From the NCBI RefSeq assembly GCF_003855155.1, contig NZ_CP034073.1:1-64000 (forward strand): 64,000 nucleotides of DNA, written 5' to 3'. The notes below the pieces were generated by a model. The model was not told the DNA's origin and ran no database searches. It saw only the letters and a program-made list of their open reading frames with translations. Numbering within the stretch: position 1 is the stretch's first letter; each line of letters starts with the position of its first letter. The translations under genes were made by a program, and so were the position numbers. Source of the stretch: Shewanella psychromarinicola. Lineage in GTDB: Bacteria; Pseudomonadota; Gammaproteobacteria; Enterobacterales; Shewanellaceae. Shown one piece after another: positions 26,276 through 35,321 of this stretch.

Positions 26276-27436
26276 TTATGAGTTCCAATCAGATAATAAA
26301 GGCAGCACATCTGACTGCAGCGTCGCTTGTAACTTTGTTAATGCATCCACAGCAACCTGGGTTCTAGCACGGCCGTCATCATCTAGAATCGCTTGGCGGA
26401 AAGGCATGCTAGTGCTACCCGAAATGGCTTGAATTTTTAAAATGGCATCATCAATTTCGCTGGCGACACGCGTAGCTAAAGTCGTATCAGCTGCTGTCAC
26501 AAAATCAATTAAACCTTGCTTATCGGCACCACCCGTAAACTCACCTTGATAAACGTTACGTACACCAATGATGTTATTTGAAAAGTCGGTTAGTGAGTTC
26601 CACGAATACTGCGACTCCACCTTAGAAGTGTCTGCCGTGGTTAATGACTCTCCGAATGGATCGGCAATTTTACCGTTACCCACTTCATCGACAATACCAA
26701 TCATGCCGTTGATCAATTCTTCAATAACGGCCAACTGCGATGAGTAAATAGTGTTAGTGGCATCGCCAGGAGTTTTAAGCAACTCGGCATAAGGTTTGGC
26801 ATTTTTATCTTGTGGGTTATGGCTCACTTGCCAAGCATCGTCTAATTGCGCGGTGTAATCGCGGAACACTTCCGCTAAGGCGATTAAATACTCACGCTCT
26901 TTGGTGCTAAGATCTGCAATCAACTTTGTGTTGCTGTTAACACCATCGCCAAACAACAGATATTCCATGGTATGAAAACCTTGAACGTCATCATTCCAAG
27001 CTTTAATAGTTTCGGCATCAAAACCACTGTTACTATCTAACTGAGTCTGTAAATCGGTGGTGTTTAATGGCCAGCTGTCTAAATGCGGGTCGATACTCAA
27101 TGAGTCGACTGGGCCAAAGATATGCGACTCACCTTGTTCCCAAGGTTGGCGAGCCGACTTCCACGCATTTTGAGCGGCCACTAAATCGGCTTGTGAAGTT
27201 GAGGTTAACAAGGTTTGTGTTGCCAGTAACAAAGTATCGCCTTGTGCAGCTAAGTCTGCATAACCCGCCACAATGACATCATCGGTTAAGTTGATGATCA
27301 TTTCAGTAGCGACAAAGCTAAACCCCGTTGTTGGTACCACTGGGGTTTCGGTGCTTGTATCATCAGAACCTGAACCGCCACATGCTGAAAGCGTAGTGAT
27401 TAAAGCCAGTGTAATTGCAGTGTGTTTAACGCGCAT
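26276..27436 (-). CDS. Imelysin-family (peptidase M75/EfeO-like) lipoprotein
   Basis: 386 residues from ATG 27436, which has GGAG eight bases upstream. Lipobox LSACGG at about residue 19. Seen: WKSARQPWEQGESHIFGPVD, the family GxHxxE motif as GFHTMEYLLFG near 155, and a repeat-like second half with REYLIALAEVF. Imelysin-like proteins (IrpA, EfeO, ICMP) are surface or periplasmic iron-responsive proteins rather than proven peptidases. Its place between a porin and a di-haem DUF1111 protein is the usual iron-uptake neighbourhood. No protease catalytic residues are claimed. Confidence 0.87.
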   Translation of the reverse strand: MRVKHTAITLALITTLSACGGSGSDDTSTETPVVPTTGFSFVATEMIINLTDDVIVAGYADLAAQGDTLLLATQTLLTSTSQADLVAAQNAWKSARQPWEQGESHIFGPVDSLSIDPHLDSWPLNTTDLQTQLDSNSGFDAETIKAWNDDVQGFHTMEYLLFGDGVNSNTKLIADLSTKEREYLIALAEVFRDYTAQLDDAWQVSHNPQDKNAKPYAELLKTPGDATNTIYSSQLAVIEELINGMIGIVDEVGNGKIADPFGESLTTADTSKVESQYSWNSLTDFSNNIIGVRNVYQGEFTGGADKQGLIDFVTAADTTLATRVASEIDDAILKIQAISGSTSMPFRQAILDDDGRARTQVAVDALTKLQATLQSDVLPLLSDWNS

Positions 27437-27477
27437 AATAAAACTCCGTATAAAAAATTGACTCAAAATAAATAAAC

Positions 27478-28881
27478 TTATAGCGAGAATTGATATCCCA
27501 CACCCAAAGCAAAAAAGTTAGTGTCAGGAATGCTGGCAACTGCCACTTGATGCAGACCTCCTTCGGCTTTAATCACAACCTCAGGTATAGGAGAATAGTT
27601 AATACCTACGCTGCTCCAAGTGTTTTCATAACGCTGGGTTGCTGTGCCCGTTTCAACGGCCATAAGTGGATTGGAATAATCGATATTGGCAAACACTGTC
27701 ATCGGAATATCAAACCATTCGTCGAGCTTTACACCTGCCTCAACAAAGAACGATTGTGACTCTGAACCCAATTGGGCAAAGTTACCTGGACGTAAACCTG
27801 GGGTGGTTTTGTTGGCTAGGGTGATCGCATCAGCATTGTCTAACGTGCCATATAAATATTGACCACGAAGTATCCAAGGTCCTTCAACAAACGCACCTGC
27901 GACAGACATAATCCTTAATGCACCATCAACGTCTAACTTGTTACTTTTATGGCGATTACCACTGGTATTGCCATAGTAATAAGCAACGCCGATAGCACTG
28001 CCGGTTTTAAAGTTGCCGTAATCAAGACGTCCTGCAAACGCTAGGTCATCTGTATTGACTTCTTCAAAGCGTTTTTGATGGCCAGATGCCACCCAATCAT
28101 AGGTGCGAAAATACTCAGAATTTAAGCCACTAATGACTTGTGCTTGATAATGAAAGTCTGACATTTCGCCGTAAACACCAATACCGTTTTCGTTCCAAAC
28201 GGTCGGCATCATTGCAGCCTCACTTTTATGGCGCTGCACGGTCAAATATTGGCTAGGCTTATGCAGAATGCTTGATAAGCCAATGGGCAAATGAATGTTA
28301 CCGAACTTCACCCCAAACGCTTTGCTAGGGCGGTAGCGAATTTCCGCTTTTTCAACGACCACTTCACCACCCGCTTCAACTTCAGATTCAAACTCACCAA
28401 ATTCATCAAAGCCGTCATATTCTAATGCGGAGCCAGTGCCACCATGTTCATATTCAATTTCAACCTCCATGCTCCAATCATCAGTAAACTGATAACCAAA
28501 CTCAGTCACTATCCGCTCTAAATCCGTACGATTACGTCGCTCTGCAGAGGTATCTTGGACGTTATCGAAATATTCATCACTGGTGTAAACCGCGCTGCCA
28601 TATGAGTTAACACTAAAACGGCTAAAACGATCATGTGCTTCAGCAGTTTTCTGTACCACGGTGTCAACTTGAGTCGCCACCAGTTTGTTTTGTTGCTGCT
28701 GTTGCTTTTGCTCAGAAGCTAAAGTAGTAAGCTGTTGTTTTAATAGTGCAATTTCAGCTTCCTGTTTAGCAATTGCTTTAGCAAATATTTCGGTATTCGT
28801 TGCGGCGTGTGCATTCGACATAACACTTAAGCCCAATACACTTGCGACAGATACTGCCAACAAGGTTAACGTGTTATTCAT
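27478..28881 (-). CDS. Outer-membrane porin-like protein with N-terminal coiled coil
   Basis: 467 residues from ATG 28881 (GGAG seven bases upstream). Signal peptide 1-26 (ending NAHAA), a coiled coil at about 30-80 (AKQEAEIALLKQQLTTLASE, then a Gln-rich run), then a beta-barrel with alternating aromatic strands, ending GVGYQFSL. A strongly acidic loop (EYDGFDEFGEFESEVEAGGE) might bind cations. First gene after the Fur box, so probably induced by iron limitation and allowing entry of iron-containing solute; the substrate is inference. Confidence 0.82.
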   Translation of the reverse strand: MNNTLTLLAVSVASVLGLSVMSNAHAATNTEIFAKAIAKQEAEIALLKQQLTTLASEQKQQQQQNKLVATQVDTVVQKTAEAHDRFSRFSVNSYGSAVYTSDEYFDNVQDTSAERRNRTDLERIVTEFGYQFTDDWSMEVEIEYEHGGTGSALEYDGFDEFGEFESEVEAGGEVVVEKAEIRYRPSKAFGVKFGNIHLPIGLSSILHKPSQYLTVQRHKSEAAMMPTVWNENGIGVYGEMSDFHYQAQVISGLNSEYFRTYDWVASGHQKRFEEVNTDDLAFAGRLDYGNFKTGSAIGVAYYYGNTSGNRHKSNKLDVDGALRIMSVAGAFVEGPWILRGQYLYGTLDNADAITLANKTTPGLRPGNFAQLGSESQSFFVEAGVKLDEWFDIPMTVFANIDYSNPLMAVETGTATQRYENTWSSVGINYSPIPEVVIKAEGGLHQVAVASIPDTNFFALGVGYQFSL

Positions 28882-28937
28882 CAATTTCTCCAACCTAGTG
28901 AGTTAATGCTTTACTCAGATACTAAAACAACCATACA

Positions 28938-28956
28938 GCAAATGATAATCATTCGC
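28938..28956. promoter_or_regulatory. Fur box
   Basis: GCAAATGATAATCATTCGC is a 19-base near-perfect palindrome close to the Fur consensus GATAATGATAATCATTATC. It lies 57 bases upstream of the porin start and also upstream of the divergent broken MFS gene, so both were probably iron-repressed. Confidence 0.88.
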
Positions 28957-29060
28957 AATATTATTTGCATTAGTGTTAGCTTTGGTTTTAATTACTTTTC
29001 ACTTAACAAACCGTTTTATGTCACTATGGATTAATAAGCTTAGAGATAAGAGTTTCAACC

Positions 29061-30257
29061 ATGTCAGACACGTCAATGACAAGTACTGCCCCCCTCACGA
29101 TCCAATGGACAAACCCACAACACTTACTGCTGTGGATGACCTTTGTTATGTCAATGGTGTTTGCTGTTTGGCAGGCACTATTAAATAACTGCGTTCACCG
29201 GGGCTGAGATAGACTTATTGCAAAGCCTAAGAGAAGTGCCGGGATTTTTAGCCTTTACCGCAGTGTTTGTGTTGTTAATGATCAAAGAGCAGACCTTTGC
29301 CTTATCATCATTGGCGCTATTGTGTATTGGTGTGGGCATTACCGGCTGGTTTCCCGATGTCATCGGGCTGTATTTAACGACGGTACTGATGTCGATTGGC
29401 TTTCATTACTTTGAAACCATAAATCAATCGCTTACATTGCAATGGGTTGAAAAGGCCGATGCACCTGAGTTTATGGGTAAAGCATTAGCTTGGCGTTCGG
29501 CGTCGGCGCTACTCGGCTACGGATCAATTTGGTTGATAATGAGTTGGCTTAGCCTCGATTACATTTGGATGTACAGCATCATTGGCGGATGTGGATTATT
29601 GATGGTGTTTGTGATGACGGTATATTGCCCTCGTTTTACCATTGGTTCCATTCAACACAAGCATTTAATAATGAGAAAACGCTACTGGCTGTATTATTTA
29701 CTGACCTTTTTCTCTGGTGCGCGCCGGCAAATATTTATGGTCTTGCAGGCTTTATGATGGTTGAAAAGTTCGGTTATTCGGTATCCGAAATTACTGGGTT
29801 ATTTCTAATTAATTATGTGGTTAACTTAATCTTTGCGCCTAAAATAGGCCGCTTTATTGGTCGAATAGGTGAACGCAATGCCTTGATTATTGAATACATT
29901 GGCTTAGTCATTATTTTCAGTTGTTACGCCTATGTCAACGACGCCAATATTGCTGCAGGATTGTATGTCATTGATCATCTTCTTTTTGCAATGGCGATAG
30001 CGACAAAGACTTATTTTCAAAAAATTGCAGATAAACACGATATTGCTTCAACCATGTCGGTCAGCTTTACTATAAATCATATAGCAGCGGTTATTATTCC
30101 GGCGTTATTAGGTATTTTGTGGTTAAGCTCGCCTAAGTCGGTTTTCTTTATCGGTACTGGATTTGCCGTATGCTCACTCGCGCTAGCATTCAATGTGCCG
30201 CGCCATCCACGACCAGATAATGAAACCTTATGGTCACCATCAAGAACAAAGCACTAA
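29061..30257 (+). pseudogene. MFS transporter gene broken by two frameshifts
   Basis: Three consecutive pieces read as one MFS permease. Piece 1 starts ATG 29061 (after AGAGTTTCAACC) and reads LLLWMTFVMSMVFAVWQALL, stopping at 29207. Piece 2, frame-shifted, contains FTGAEIDLLQSLREVPGFLA and continues to a stop at 29757. Piece 3 resumes in another frame with AGFMMVEKFGYSVSEITGLF and ends at 30257. The first break (about 29185) looks like a short deletion. The second (about 29740) looks like a lost base in GTCTTGCAGG. It is divergent from the Fur-controlled operon. Individual open pieces are long, suggesting recent decay. Confidence 0.85.
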
Positions 30258-30320
30258 ACGATTCAGCGCAGATGTCATACCATACAGGCATGACGCAAGC
30301 GCAATGCATAAAGAGGTTTA

Positions 30321-31157
30321 ATGATGGTTGATGTTGATGTTACGCAAATCCAAGATGGCAACACTCAAGTGTCCGCTCGCAAAAAAACCTTATTGCTCGG
30401 GCGCATTATCGGTTTAGCAAGCGAAGAAGATTATCGGCCTTCAACTGCATCCGTTGCAGAGCGTGCAGAACACCGTCAACGCAAACAACTCAGCCAACAT
30501 CAGGCCAACCTTGAAAGCATTTTTGCCTTAGCGCTCACTTACACCCCATCGGATGTTACTGGTGTGGAGTTAGATCCTGATTGGCGCTATCAATTCTTTC
30601 AAATGGCAGAACAAATTCATAATCGTAAGATGCAAGATTTATGGGCCAAAATTTTGGCCAGCGAAGTCGTCAACCCTGGTAATTTCAGCCTTCGCACCTT
30701 GGCGCTGCTCACACAATTGACGCTTCGAGAAGCACAGATCTTTGAAAAAGCGTTAGGTATGTCAGTCAAAATTAATACTGAACCCAGATTTAAATTACTC
30801 AGCAGTTATCGTATTAATGGCGGGATAAAGCAATATTTTCGTAAGCATACTCAAACCAACTTCGGCCTGTCACAGTTCGGGTTACCTTATTCGAGTATTT
30901 TAACGTTAGTCGATGCGGGGTTGTTACATAAAAGCGAATTTGAAACTGGACTATTAAGCAGTAATGAAAATATTCAGTTAACGATGTGTAATGCCACTTT
31001 GACCCTAAAACCCAAAGATCAACACTTGCTATTTACCTATTATCGATTTACCACTGTAGGTGATGAGTTATGCCAATTAATTCAGCCAAAAAGTGATAAT
31101 GAATTTATCAATACGCTTCAAACCATCTTAGCTAAAGACTTTATCGTTAGCGGTTAA
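30321..31157 (+). CDS. TIGR03899-type (DUF2806) conserved protein
   Basis: 278 residues, soluble. It contains LFTYYRF near the C-terminus and the long helical middle FQMAEQIHNRKMQDLWAKIL followed by ASEVVNPGNFSLRTL. That middle matches a conserved pattern (W-A-x-I-L-A-x-E-x-x-x-P-G-x-x-S-x-R-T-L) I associate with the TIGR03899 or DUF2806 families. Function unknown. Its last 11 bases overlap the 3' end of the convergent PilZ-like gene. The ATG follows AGAGG, a usable ribosome site. Confidence 0.78.
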   Translation: MMVDVDVTQIQDGNTQVSARKKTLLLGRIIGLASEEDYRPSTASVAERAEHRQRKQLSQHQANLESIFALALTYTPSDVTGVELDPDWRYQFFQMAEQIHNRKMQDLWAKILASEVVNPGNFSLRTLALLTQLTLREAQIFEKALGMSVKINTEPRFKLLSSYRINGGIKQYFRKHTQTNFGLSQFGLPYSSILTLVDAGLLHKSEFETGLLSSNENIQLTMCNATLTLKPKDQHLLFTYYRFTTVGDELCQLIQPKSDNEFINTLQTILAKDFIVSG

Positions 31158-31746
31158 TATTTTTATAAAGGTGCGAATACTTGGCTTTATGTTCGCTAAA
31201 TAAAAATTGGCGCAACATTTCACGCGACTCACCCTCGGCACTAATTTTTGCCGCCATGATCCCGTTCTCAGTCCTTACAGGTTCAAAAACCATATCAAGG
31301 TGCACACCATTAGGTAAAATAAGCTGGGTTAAATGGGGCATTTTGGCATTAAGTTCTTGCGGCACTTTAATCGTCATCCCCGAGCTAGACAAAGATAATA
31401 CCTCAACATATTTCGCGGAGTCATTATCCATCACCTTGATGTTTTTGACATGTTCAAGCCGCCAGCTGCGTTCTCCACCGCGCATATCAATCACTTCAGG
31501 GACGCCCAACTGTGGCGAAAATTGTCCTAGGTCATCTTGTTTTAAGGTTAACGGAAACCACAACTGATAAAAGCTTATCTCAGCGAGCAAGGTTAGTTTG
31601 GCATTCCCCAGAATATGAGCAAGTACTTGAGGTATTTCAGTCGCGACACTTAATGAATGTTTCGCTAATGAATTATCGGTACTGTCATCTTCCGGTGCAA
31701 AAACATCGCTAAAGTAAGCGAGTTCTTCATCAGATAAAGTAGACAT
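31147..31746 (-). CDS. PilZ-like domain protein (degenerate c-di-GMP site)
   Basis: 199 residues, cytosolic. The C-terminal half contains RGGERSWRLEHVK (an R-x-x-x-R arrangement) followed about 25 residues later by SLSSSGMTI, in the place of the PilZ (D/N)-x-S-x-x-G motif. The first position is Ser instead of Asp or Asn, so c-di-GMP binding is doubtful. The N-terminal half has no recognised domain. Three diguanylate cyclases lie in this window, so a c-di-GMP receptor would fit. The ATG has AAGGTTACTTT upstream. Alternative: a PilZ-fold protein without nucleotide binding. Confidence 0.6.
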   Translation of the reverse strand: MSTLSDEELAYFSDVFAPEDDSTDNSLAKHSLSVATEIPQVLAHILGNAKLTLLAEISFYQLWFPLTLKQDDLGQFSPQLGVPEVIDMRGGERSWRLEHVKNIKVMDNDSAKYVEVLSLSSSGMTIKVPQELNAKMPHLTQLILPNGVHLDMVFEPVRTENGIMAAKISAEGESREMLRQFLFSEHKAKYSHLYKNINR

Positions 31747-31915
31747 AAAGTAACCTTATTTCAAACAAGAACACTTTTATTATACTAACACCTTAGTATG
31801 ATAACAAACAAATTTTCAACAAAAATGTAACCTTTAACATGTAGTAAGCTAATTAATACCCAGCATAAACATTATAAATGATGTATTTCTAGCTTATTAC
31901 TAATATCAACACCAA

Positions 31916-31944
31916 CAAAAAAGACGAACTGAGTTCGTCTTTCA
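31916..31944 (-). terminator. Terminator of the GST gene
   Basis: On the minus strand AAGACGAACT, CA, GTTCGTCTTTTTTG is a perfect stem with a T run. It lies 20 bases after the GST stop. Confidence 0.9.
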
Positions 31945-31963
31945 AAATACCACAAGATAATGA

Positions 31964-32584
31964 TTAACGATCGTGTTCAGCTTCTATTTGCAGCGCTTTT
32001 TTAAATGACGTATGGCTCATTAATTGCTGATAATAGTTTGCAATATTTGGATATTTTTCAAACTCGCCATTTTGACCGACAATCTCTGCAATAAACGACA
32101 TCATAATATCAGCACCACTGAGACTGTTGCCGACTAAATATGACTTACCATCTAGACGGTCATTAACATAACCGATAACTTTGGCGGTTTCAGCATCGGC
32201 ATATCCACTAATAAACTGGGTTTCAGCCCCCTCCATTTTGACAAACATTTTCAACAATAATGGCAGTGCGGCTGAGCTTTCAGCAAAATGCATCCATTGT
32301 TGATAATCAATATAATCAGCCGTGCCTGGTGCTGGCATTAATCGATCCGCGGCATACGTTTGGATCAAGTAATCGGTTATCGCACCAGATTCGGCAATAG
32401 TATATCCGCTGGCTTCTAATACCGGAGACTTGCCTAACGGATGCACTTTTTTAAGCGATTCTGGTCCTAAAAATGTGCTTGCATCACGTTGGTAGGCGAC
32501 TAAGTTATAGTCAACACCCAATTCTTCAAGTAACCAAATAATGCGTTTTGAACGTGATTTATTTAAGTGATGTAAGGTAATCAT
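31964..32584 (-). CDS. Glutathione S-transferase family protein
   Basis: 206 residues. N-terminal thioredoxin-like domain: MITLHHLNKSRSKRIIWLLE (Ser10 in the usual catalytic region), cis-Pro region PLGKSPVLEASG and the glutathione-contacting ES pair in AESGAITDYLI. C-terminal all-helical domain with SLSGADIMMSF. It should conjugate or reduce electrophiles with glutathione. It has its own terminator, and another separates it from the DJ-1-like gene, so it is not strictly in one operon with it, although it belongs to the same stress-gene cluster around the MarR regulator. Confidence 0.9.
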   Translation of the reverse strand: MITLHHLNKSRSKRIIWLLEELGVDYNLVAYQRDASTFLGPESLKKVHPLGKSPVLEASGYTIAESGAITDYLIQTYAADRLMPAPGTADYIDYQQWMHFAESSAALPLLLKMFVKMEGAETQFISGYADAETAKVIGYVNDRLDGKSYLVGNSLSGADIMMSFIAEIVGQNGEFEKYPNIANYYQQLMSHTSFKKALQIEAEHDR

Positions 32585-32660
32585 TTAGATATTCTCTCTA
32601 GAGTAAAGGCGTTCGCAAAAGAAGTCATTACAGTCCACTTCAATGCCAATCCAGTGATAA

Positions 32661-32693
32661 AAAAGAGACGCTAGATTGCTCTAGCGTCTCTTA
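32661..32693 (-). terminator. Terminator between the DJ-1-like and GST genes
   Basis: AAGAGACGCTAGA, TTGC, TCTAGCGTCTCTT is a perfect 13-pair stem with a T run on the minus strand. Confidence 0.92.
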
Positions 32694-32706
32694 ACTATGA
32701 ACAATA

Positions 32707-33384
32707 TTACGATAATAACGCTAACATTTTTTCTGCCACTAACTCTGACGACGCTGGGTTTTGACCCGTAATTAATTTACCGTCAACCACAGCATATGGA
32801 TGCCAATCATCAGCCTTAGAATAGGTAGCACCGTTTTGCTGCAGCATATCTTCAACTAAAAATGGCACAATATCGGTGAGTTGTACGGCTGCTTCTTCGC
32901 CATTGGTAAACCCAGTCACATTCTTACCTGCAACTAATGGGGTGCCGTCTGGCTTTTTAGGGTACTTAAGCGCAGCAGGTGCATGACATACCAAGCCTAA
33001 AAGCTTGTCGGTTTTGTAGCACTGCTCAATTAACGCAATCGAGTCTTTGTCATTGGTTAAATCCCATAACGGACCATGACCACCAGGATAAAACACCGCG
33101 TCATACTCAACTACGTCAATTGATGCCAATGTGTGCGTATTGGCTAATAACGCCTGTGCTGGAGCATCGGCAGTGAAACGACGGGTAGAATCAGTTTGAA
33201 AATCTTCTTTATCACTTGTCGGGTCTAATGGCGGTAAGCCACCTTTAGGTGACGTCAGCACAACCTCAACACCTTTGTCTGTAAATGCGTAGTATGGTGC
33301 CGCTAGCTCTTCTAACCAAAAACCGGTTTTCTCGCCTGTGTCGCCTAATTTGTCGTGCGATGTTAATACCATTAATACTTTCAT
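32707..33384 (-). CDS. DJ-1/PfpI-family (Hsp31-like) protein
   Basis: 225 residues. The nucleophile elbow is GLVCHAPAAL (Cys about 132-133 with following His). The acid-loop region GGHGPLWDL and substrate side GKNVTGFTNGEE resemble glutamine-amidotransferase-like DJ-1 superfamily members of the Hsp31/YhbO side. Such proteins act as glyoxalase III, deglycase or chaperone; the exact activity is unresolved. Next to curA (43 bases apart) and under the same divergent MarR regulator, so a role against reactive carbonyls is plausible. AAGGAATAACA precedes the ATG. Confidence 0.87.
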   Translation of the reverse strand: MKVLMVLTSHDKLGDTGEKTGFWLEELAAPYYAFTDKGVEVVLTSPKGGLPPLDPTSDKEDFQTDSTRRFTADAPAQALLANTHTLASIDVVEYDAVFYPGGHGPLWDLTNDKDSIALIEQCYKTDKLLGLVCHAPAALKYPKKPDGTPLVAGKNVTGFTNGEEAAVQLTDIVPFLVEDMLQQNGATYSKADDWHPYAVVDGKLITGQNPASSELVAEKMLALLS

Positions 33385-33427
33385 TGTTATTCCTTAAATA
33401 GAGTTTGTTTATCCGTAATCGGTTAGA

Positions 33428-34456
33428 TTACAGAGGATTATTTACTTTAATGACAACCTTGCCGAAGTTTTCGCCCTTTAGCAGCCCGATAAAGGCTGAG
33501 GTCATGTTTTCAAGACCATCGACAATTTGTTCACGATATTGAATTTTGCCTTGTGCCAACCATTGCCCCATATCATTGGCAAATTCTGGATAGCGGTCGC
33601 CGTAATCGTCAAAAATAATAAAACCTTGCATCTTAATACGCTTAACCAGCAAAGTGCCCATCAGTAATGACAAACGATCAGGGCCATCGGGTAACGAGGT
33701 CACATTGTACTGAGAAATTAATCCACACAATGGCACTCGAGCACCGGTATTTAATAACGGTAAAACAGCATCAAACACTTTACCGCCAACGTTTTCAAAA
33801 TACACATCAATGCCGTTACCACAATGTTTTGCCAGTTGCTGTGCAAAATCAGCCGCTTTGTGATTAATACATTCGTCAAAACCTAGCACTTCTTTGGCGT
33901 AACGACATTTTTCTGCGCCGCCGGCAATACCCACCACTCGACAACCTTTTAATTTACCAATTTGGCCAACCGTTGCACCAACAGGGCCAGTAGCGGCTGC
34001 CACTACAATGGTTTCACCCGCTTTAGGTGCACCAATGTCCAATAAGCCCATATAAGCGGTAAAGCCTGGCATGCCCATAATACCCAAGGCATAAGAAGGA
34101 TTGCTTGGATTATCGCCCAACTTCATTAAGCCTTCGCCATTTGATACCAAGTAATCTTGCCAACCACCAAACGATAATATCCACTCACCCACTTTGTAAT
34201 CTGGATGATTAGACACTTCAACTTGTGATACCGCCGCGCCCACCATAACATCGTCAATGGCGACGGGCTCTGCATATGATTTGCTATCATTCATGCGGCC
34301 ACGCATATAGGGATCAAGTGATAAATACACCGCGCGCAATAACACCTCACCTTCTGCCGGTACAGGTTTGTTGACGGTTTCTAAGCGGAAGTTGTTGGCA
34401 ACAGGTTCCCCTTGAGGACGGCTGGCGAGTACGATGCGACGATTTTGAGTGTTCAT
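33428..34456 (-). CDS. curA: NADPH-dependent curcumin/alkenal reductase (CurA-like, MDR family)
   Basis: 342 residues from ATG 34456, preceded by AAAGGACACAAA; the upstream in-frame ATG lacks this. E. coli CurA has 345. Seen: LSLDPYMRGRMNDSKSYAEP, the nucleotide-binding loop TIVVAAATGPVGATVGQIGK, CRVVGIAGGAEKC, and the C-terminal LIDG-like VDGLENM. It reduces the double bond of alpha,beta-unsaturated carbonyls with NADPH. No zinc ligands, as expected for this branch. The DJ-1-like gene follows, and a MarR/OhrR regulator is divergent. Confidence 0.9.
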   Translation of the reverse strand: MNTQNRRIVLASRPQGEPVANNFRLETVNKPVPAEGEVLLRAVYLSLDPYMRGRMNDSKSYAEPVAIDDVMVGAAVSQVEVSNHPDYKVGEWILSFGGWQDYLVSNGEGLMKLGDNPSNPSYALGIMGMPGFTAYMGLLDIGAPKAGETIVVAAATGPVGATVGQIGKLKGCRVVGIAGGAEKCRYAKEVLGFDECINHKAADFAQQLAKHCGNGIDVYFENVGGKVFDAVLPLLNTGARVPLCGLISQYNVTSLPDGPDRLSLLMGTLLVKRIKMQGFIIFDDYGDRYPEFANDMGQWLAQGKIQYREQIVDGLENMTSAFIGLLKGENFGKVVIKVNNPL

Positions 34457-34613
34457 TTTGTGTCCTTTAAATAACATAAGCACCATAAAATGGTACTGAG
34501 AAGACAATATGACCTCGGTTGTTAAAAGCTATTTACAGCAGTAATACTGATATCTTGCAAACACTGCTACCATGAACAACCAAGGCCAAATAATACGTTT
34601 CTTTTACTTAAGT

Positions 34614-34636
34614 TGATCAGTCCAAATCTGATCAGT
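34614..34636. promoter_or_regulatory. Repeated palindromic operator candidate for the MarR regulator
   Basis: TGATCAGT occurs twice, at 34614-34621 and 34629-34636, 15 bases apart, each with the palindrome TGATCA. It lies 25-47 bases before the regulator start and between it and curA. The spacing puts both sites near the same DNA face only if bent, so dimer binding here is an inference. Confidence 0.45.
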
Positions 34637-34660
34637 GACTTTGAGATCTAAATAACTGAT

Positions 34661-35107
34661 ATGAATAAAAATAAATCCCTATTACTCGAAAACCAGTTGT
34701 GTTTTGCTGTTTATTCAACGTCACTGGCCATCACGCAGCTGTATAAACCGTTACTTGACTCTATTGGGCTAACCTACACCCAATATTTGGTGATGTTAGT
34801 CCTCTGGGAGCAAGATGGCTTAAGCTTAAAAACCTTAGCCGGTAAACTCGGTCAACAATCAGGTGCATTAACACCTGTGATCAAACGTCTCGAAACCGAT
34901 GGGCTACTGACACGCATTCGCGATAGTCAAGACGAACGGATGTTATCCATGCAATTAACCGAAAAAGGTCACCAACTTCAACCCCGAGCTGAGCAGATCC
35001 ACAAATGTGTTATTGAACAATGCGGTATCGATACATCTGAACTCACCGAACTTAAACAACAATTGGACCAATTTAGAGCAAAACTCCCATCACATATTGA
35101 GCTCTAA
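34661..35107 (+). CDS. MarR/OhrR-type thiol-sensing regulator
   Basis: 148 residues. It begins NKNKSLLLENQLCFAVYSTS with a cysteine at residue 14, where OhrR-type peroxide sensors place their reactive Cys. Winged helix at about 50-100 (LKTLAGKLGQQSGALTPVIK, RLETDGLLTR and the wing DSQDERMLSM). It probably represses itself and the divergent curA/DJ-1 genes until oxidised by organic peroxides or electrophiles. A typical ohr gene is not adjacent. The target set is inferred from position only. Confidence 0.85.
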   Translation: MNKNKSLLLENQLCFAVYSTSLAITQLYKPLLDSIGLTYTQYLVMLVLWEQDGLSLKTLAGKLGQQSGALTPVIKRLETDGLLTRIRDSQDERMLSMQLTEKGHQLQPRAEQIHKCVIEQCGIDTSELTELKQQLDQFRAKLPSHIEL

Positions 35108-35321
35108 CGCACAAAATGACCAAAAACTTGCACTAAGTTTGCTTTGCACTTGCTATATGATAATCACGATAACAAATTGTGTGCAACTTAAATTAACAAT
35201 TTTTAAGATCAATGAGCTATTTAATATGATTATTACATCGGATTGTCACATTAACTGATGGCCATGATACTCAATGTGATCCGCTGCGACGCACAACACA
35301 TCAGTTATTAAGTACATATTA

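Noticed and set aside
26276..27436. Imelysin-like protein as an active peptidase
   Set aside because: The GxHxxE motif is conserved in iron-linked family members without shown protease activity.
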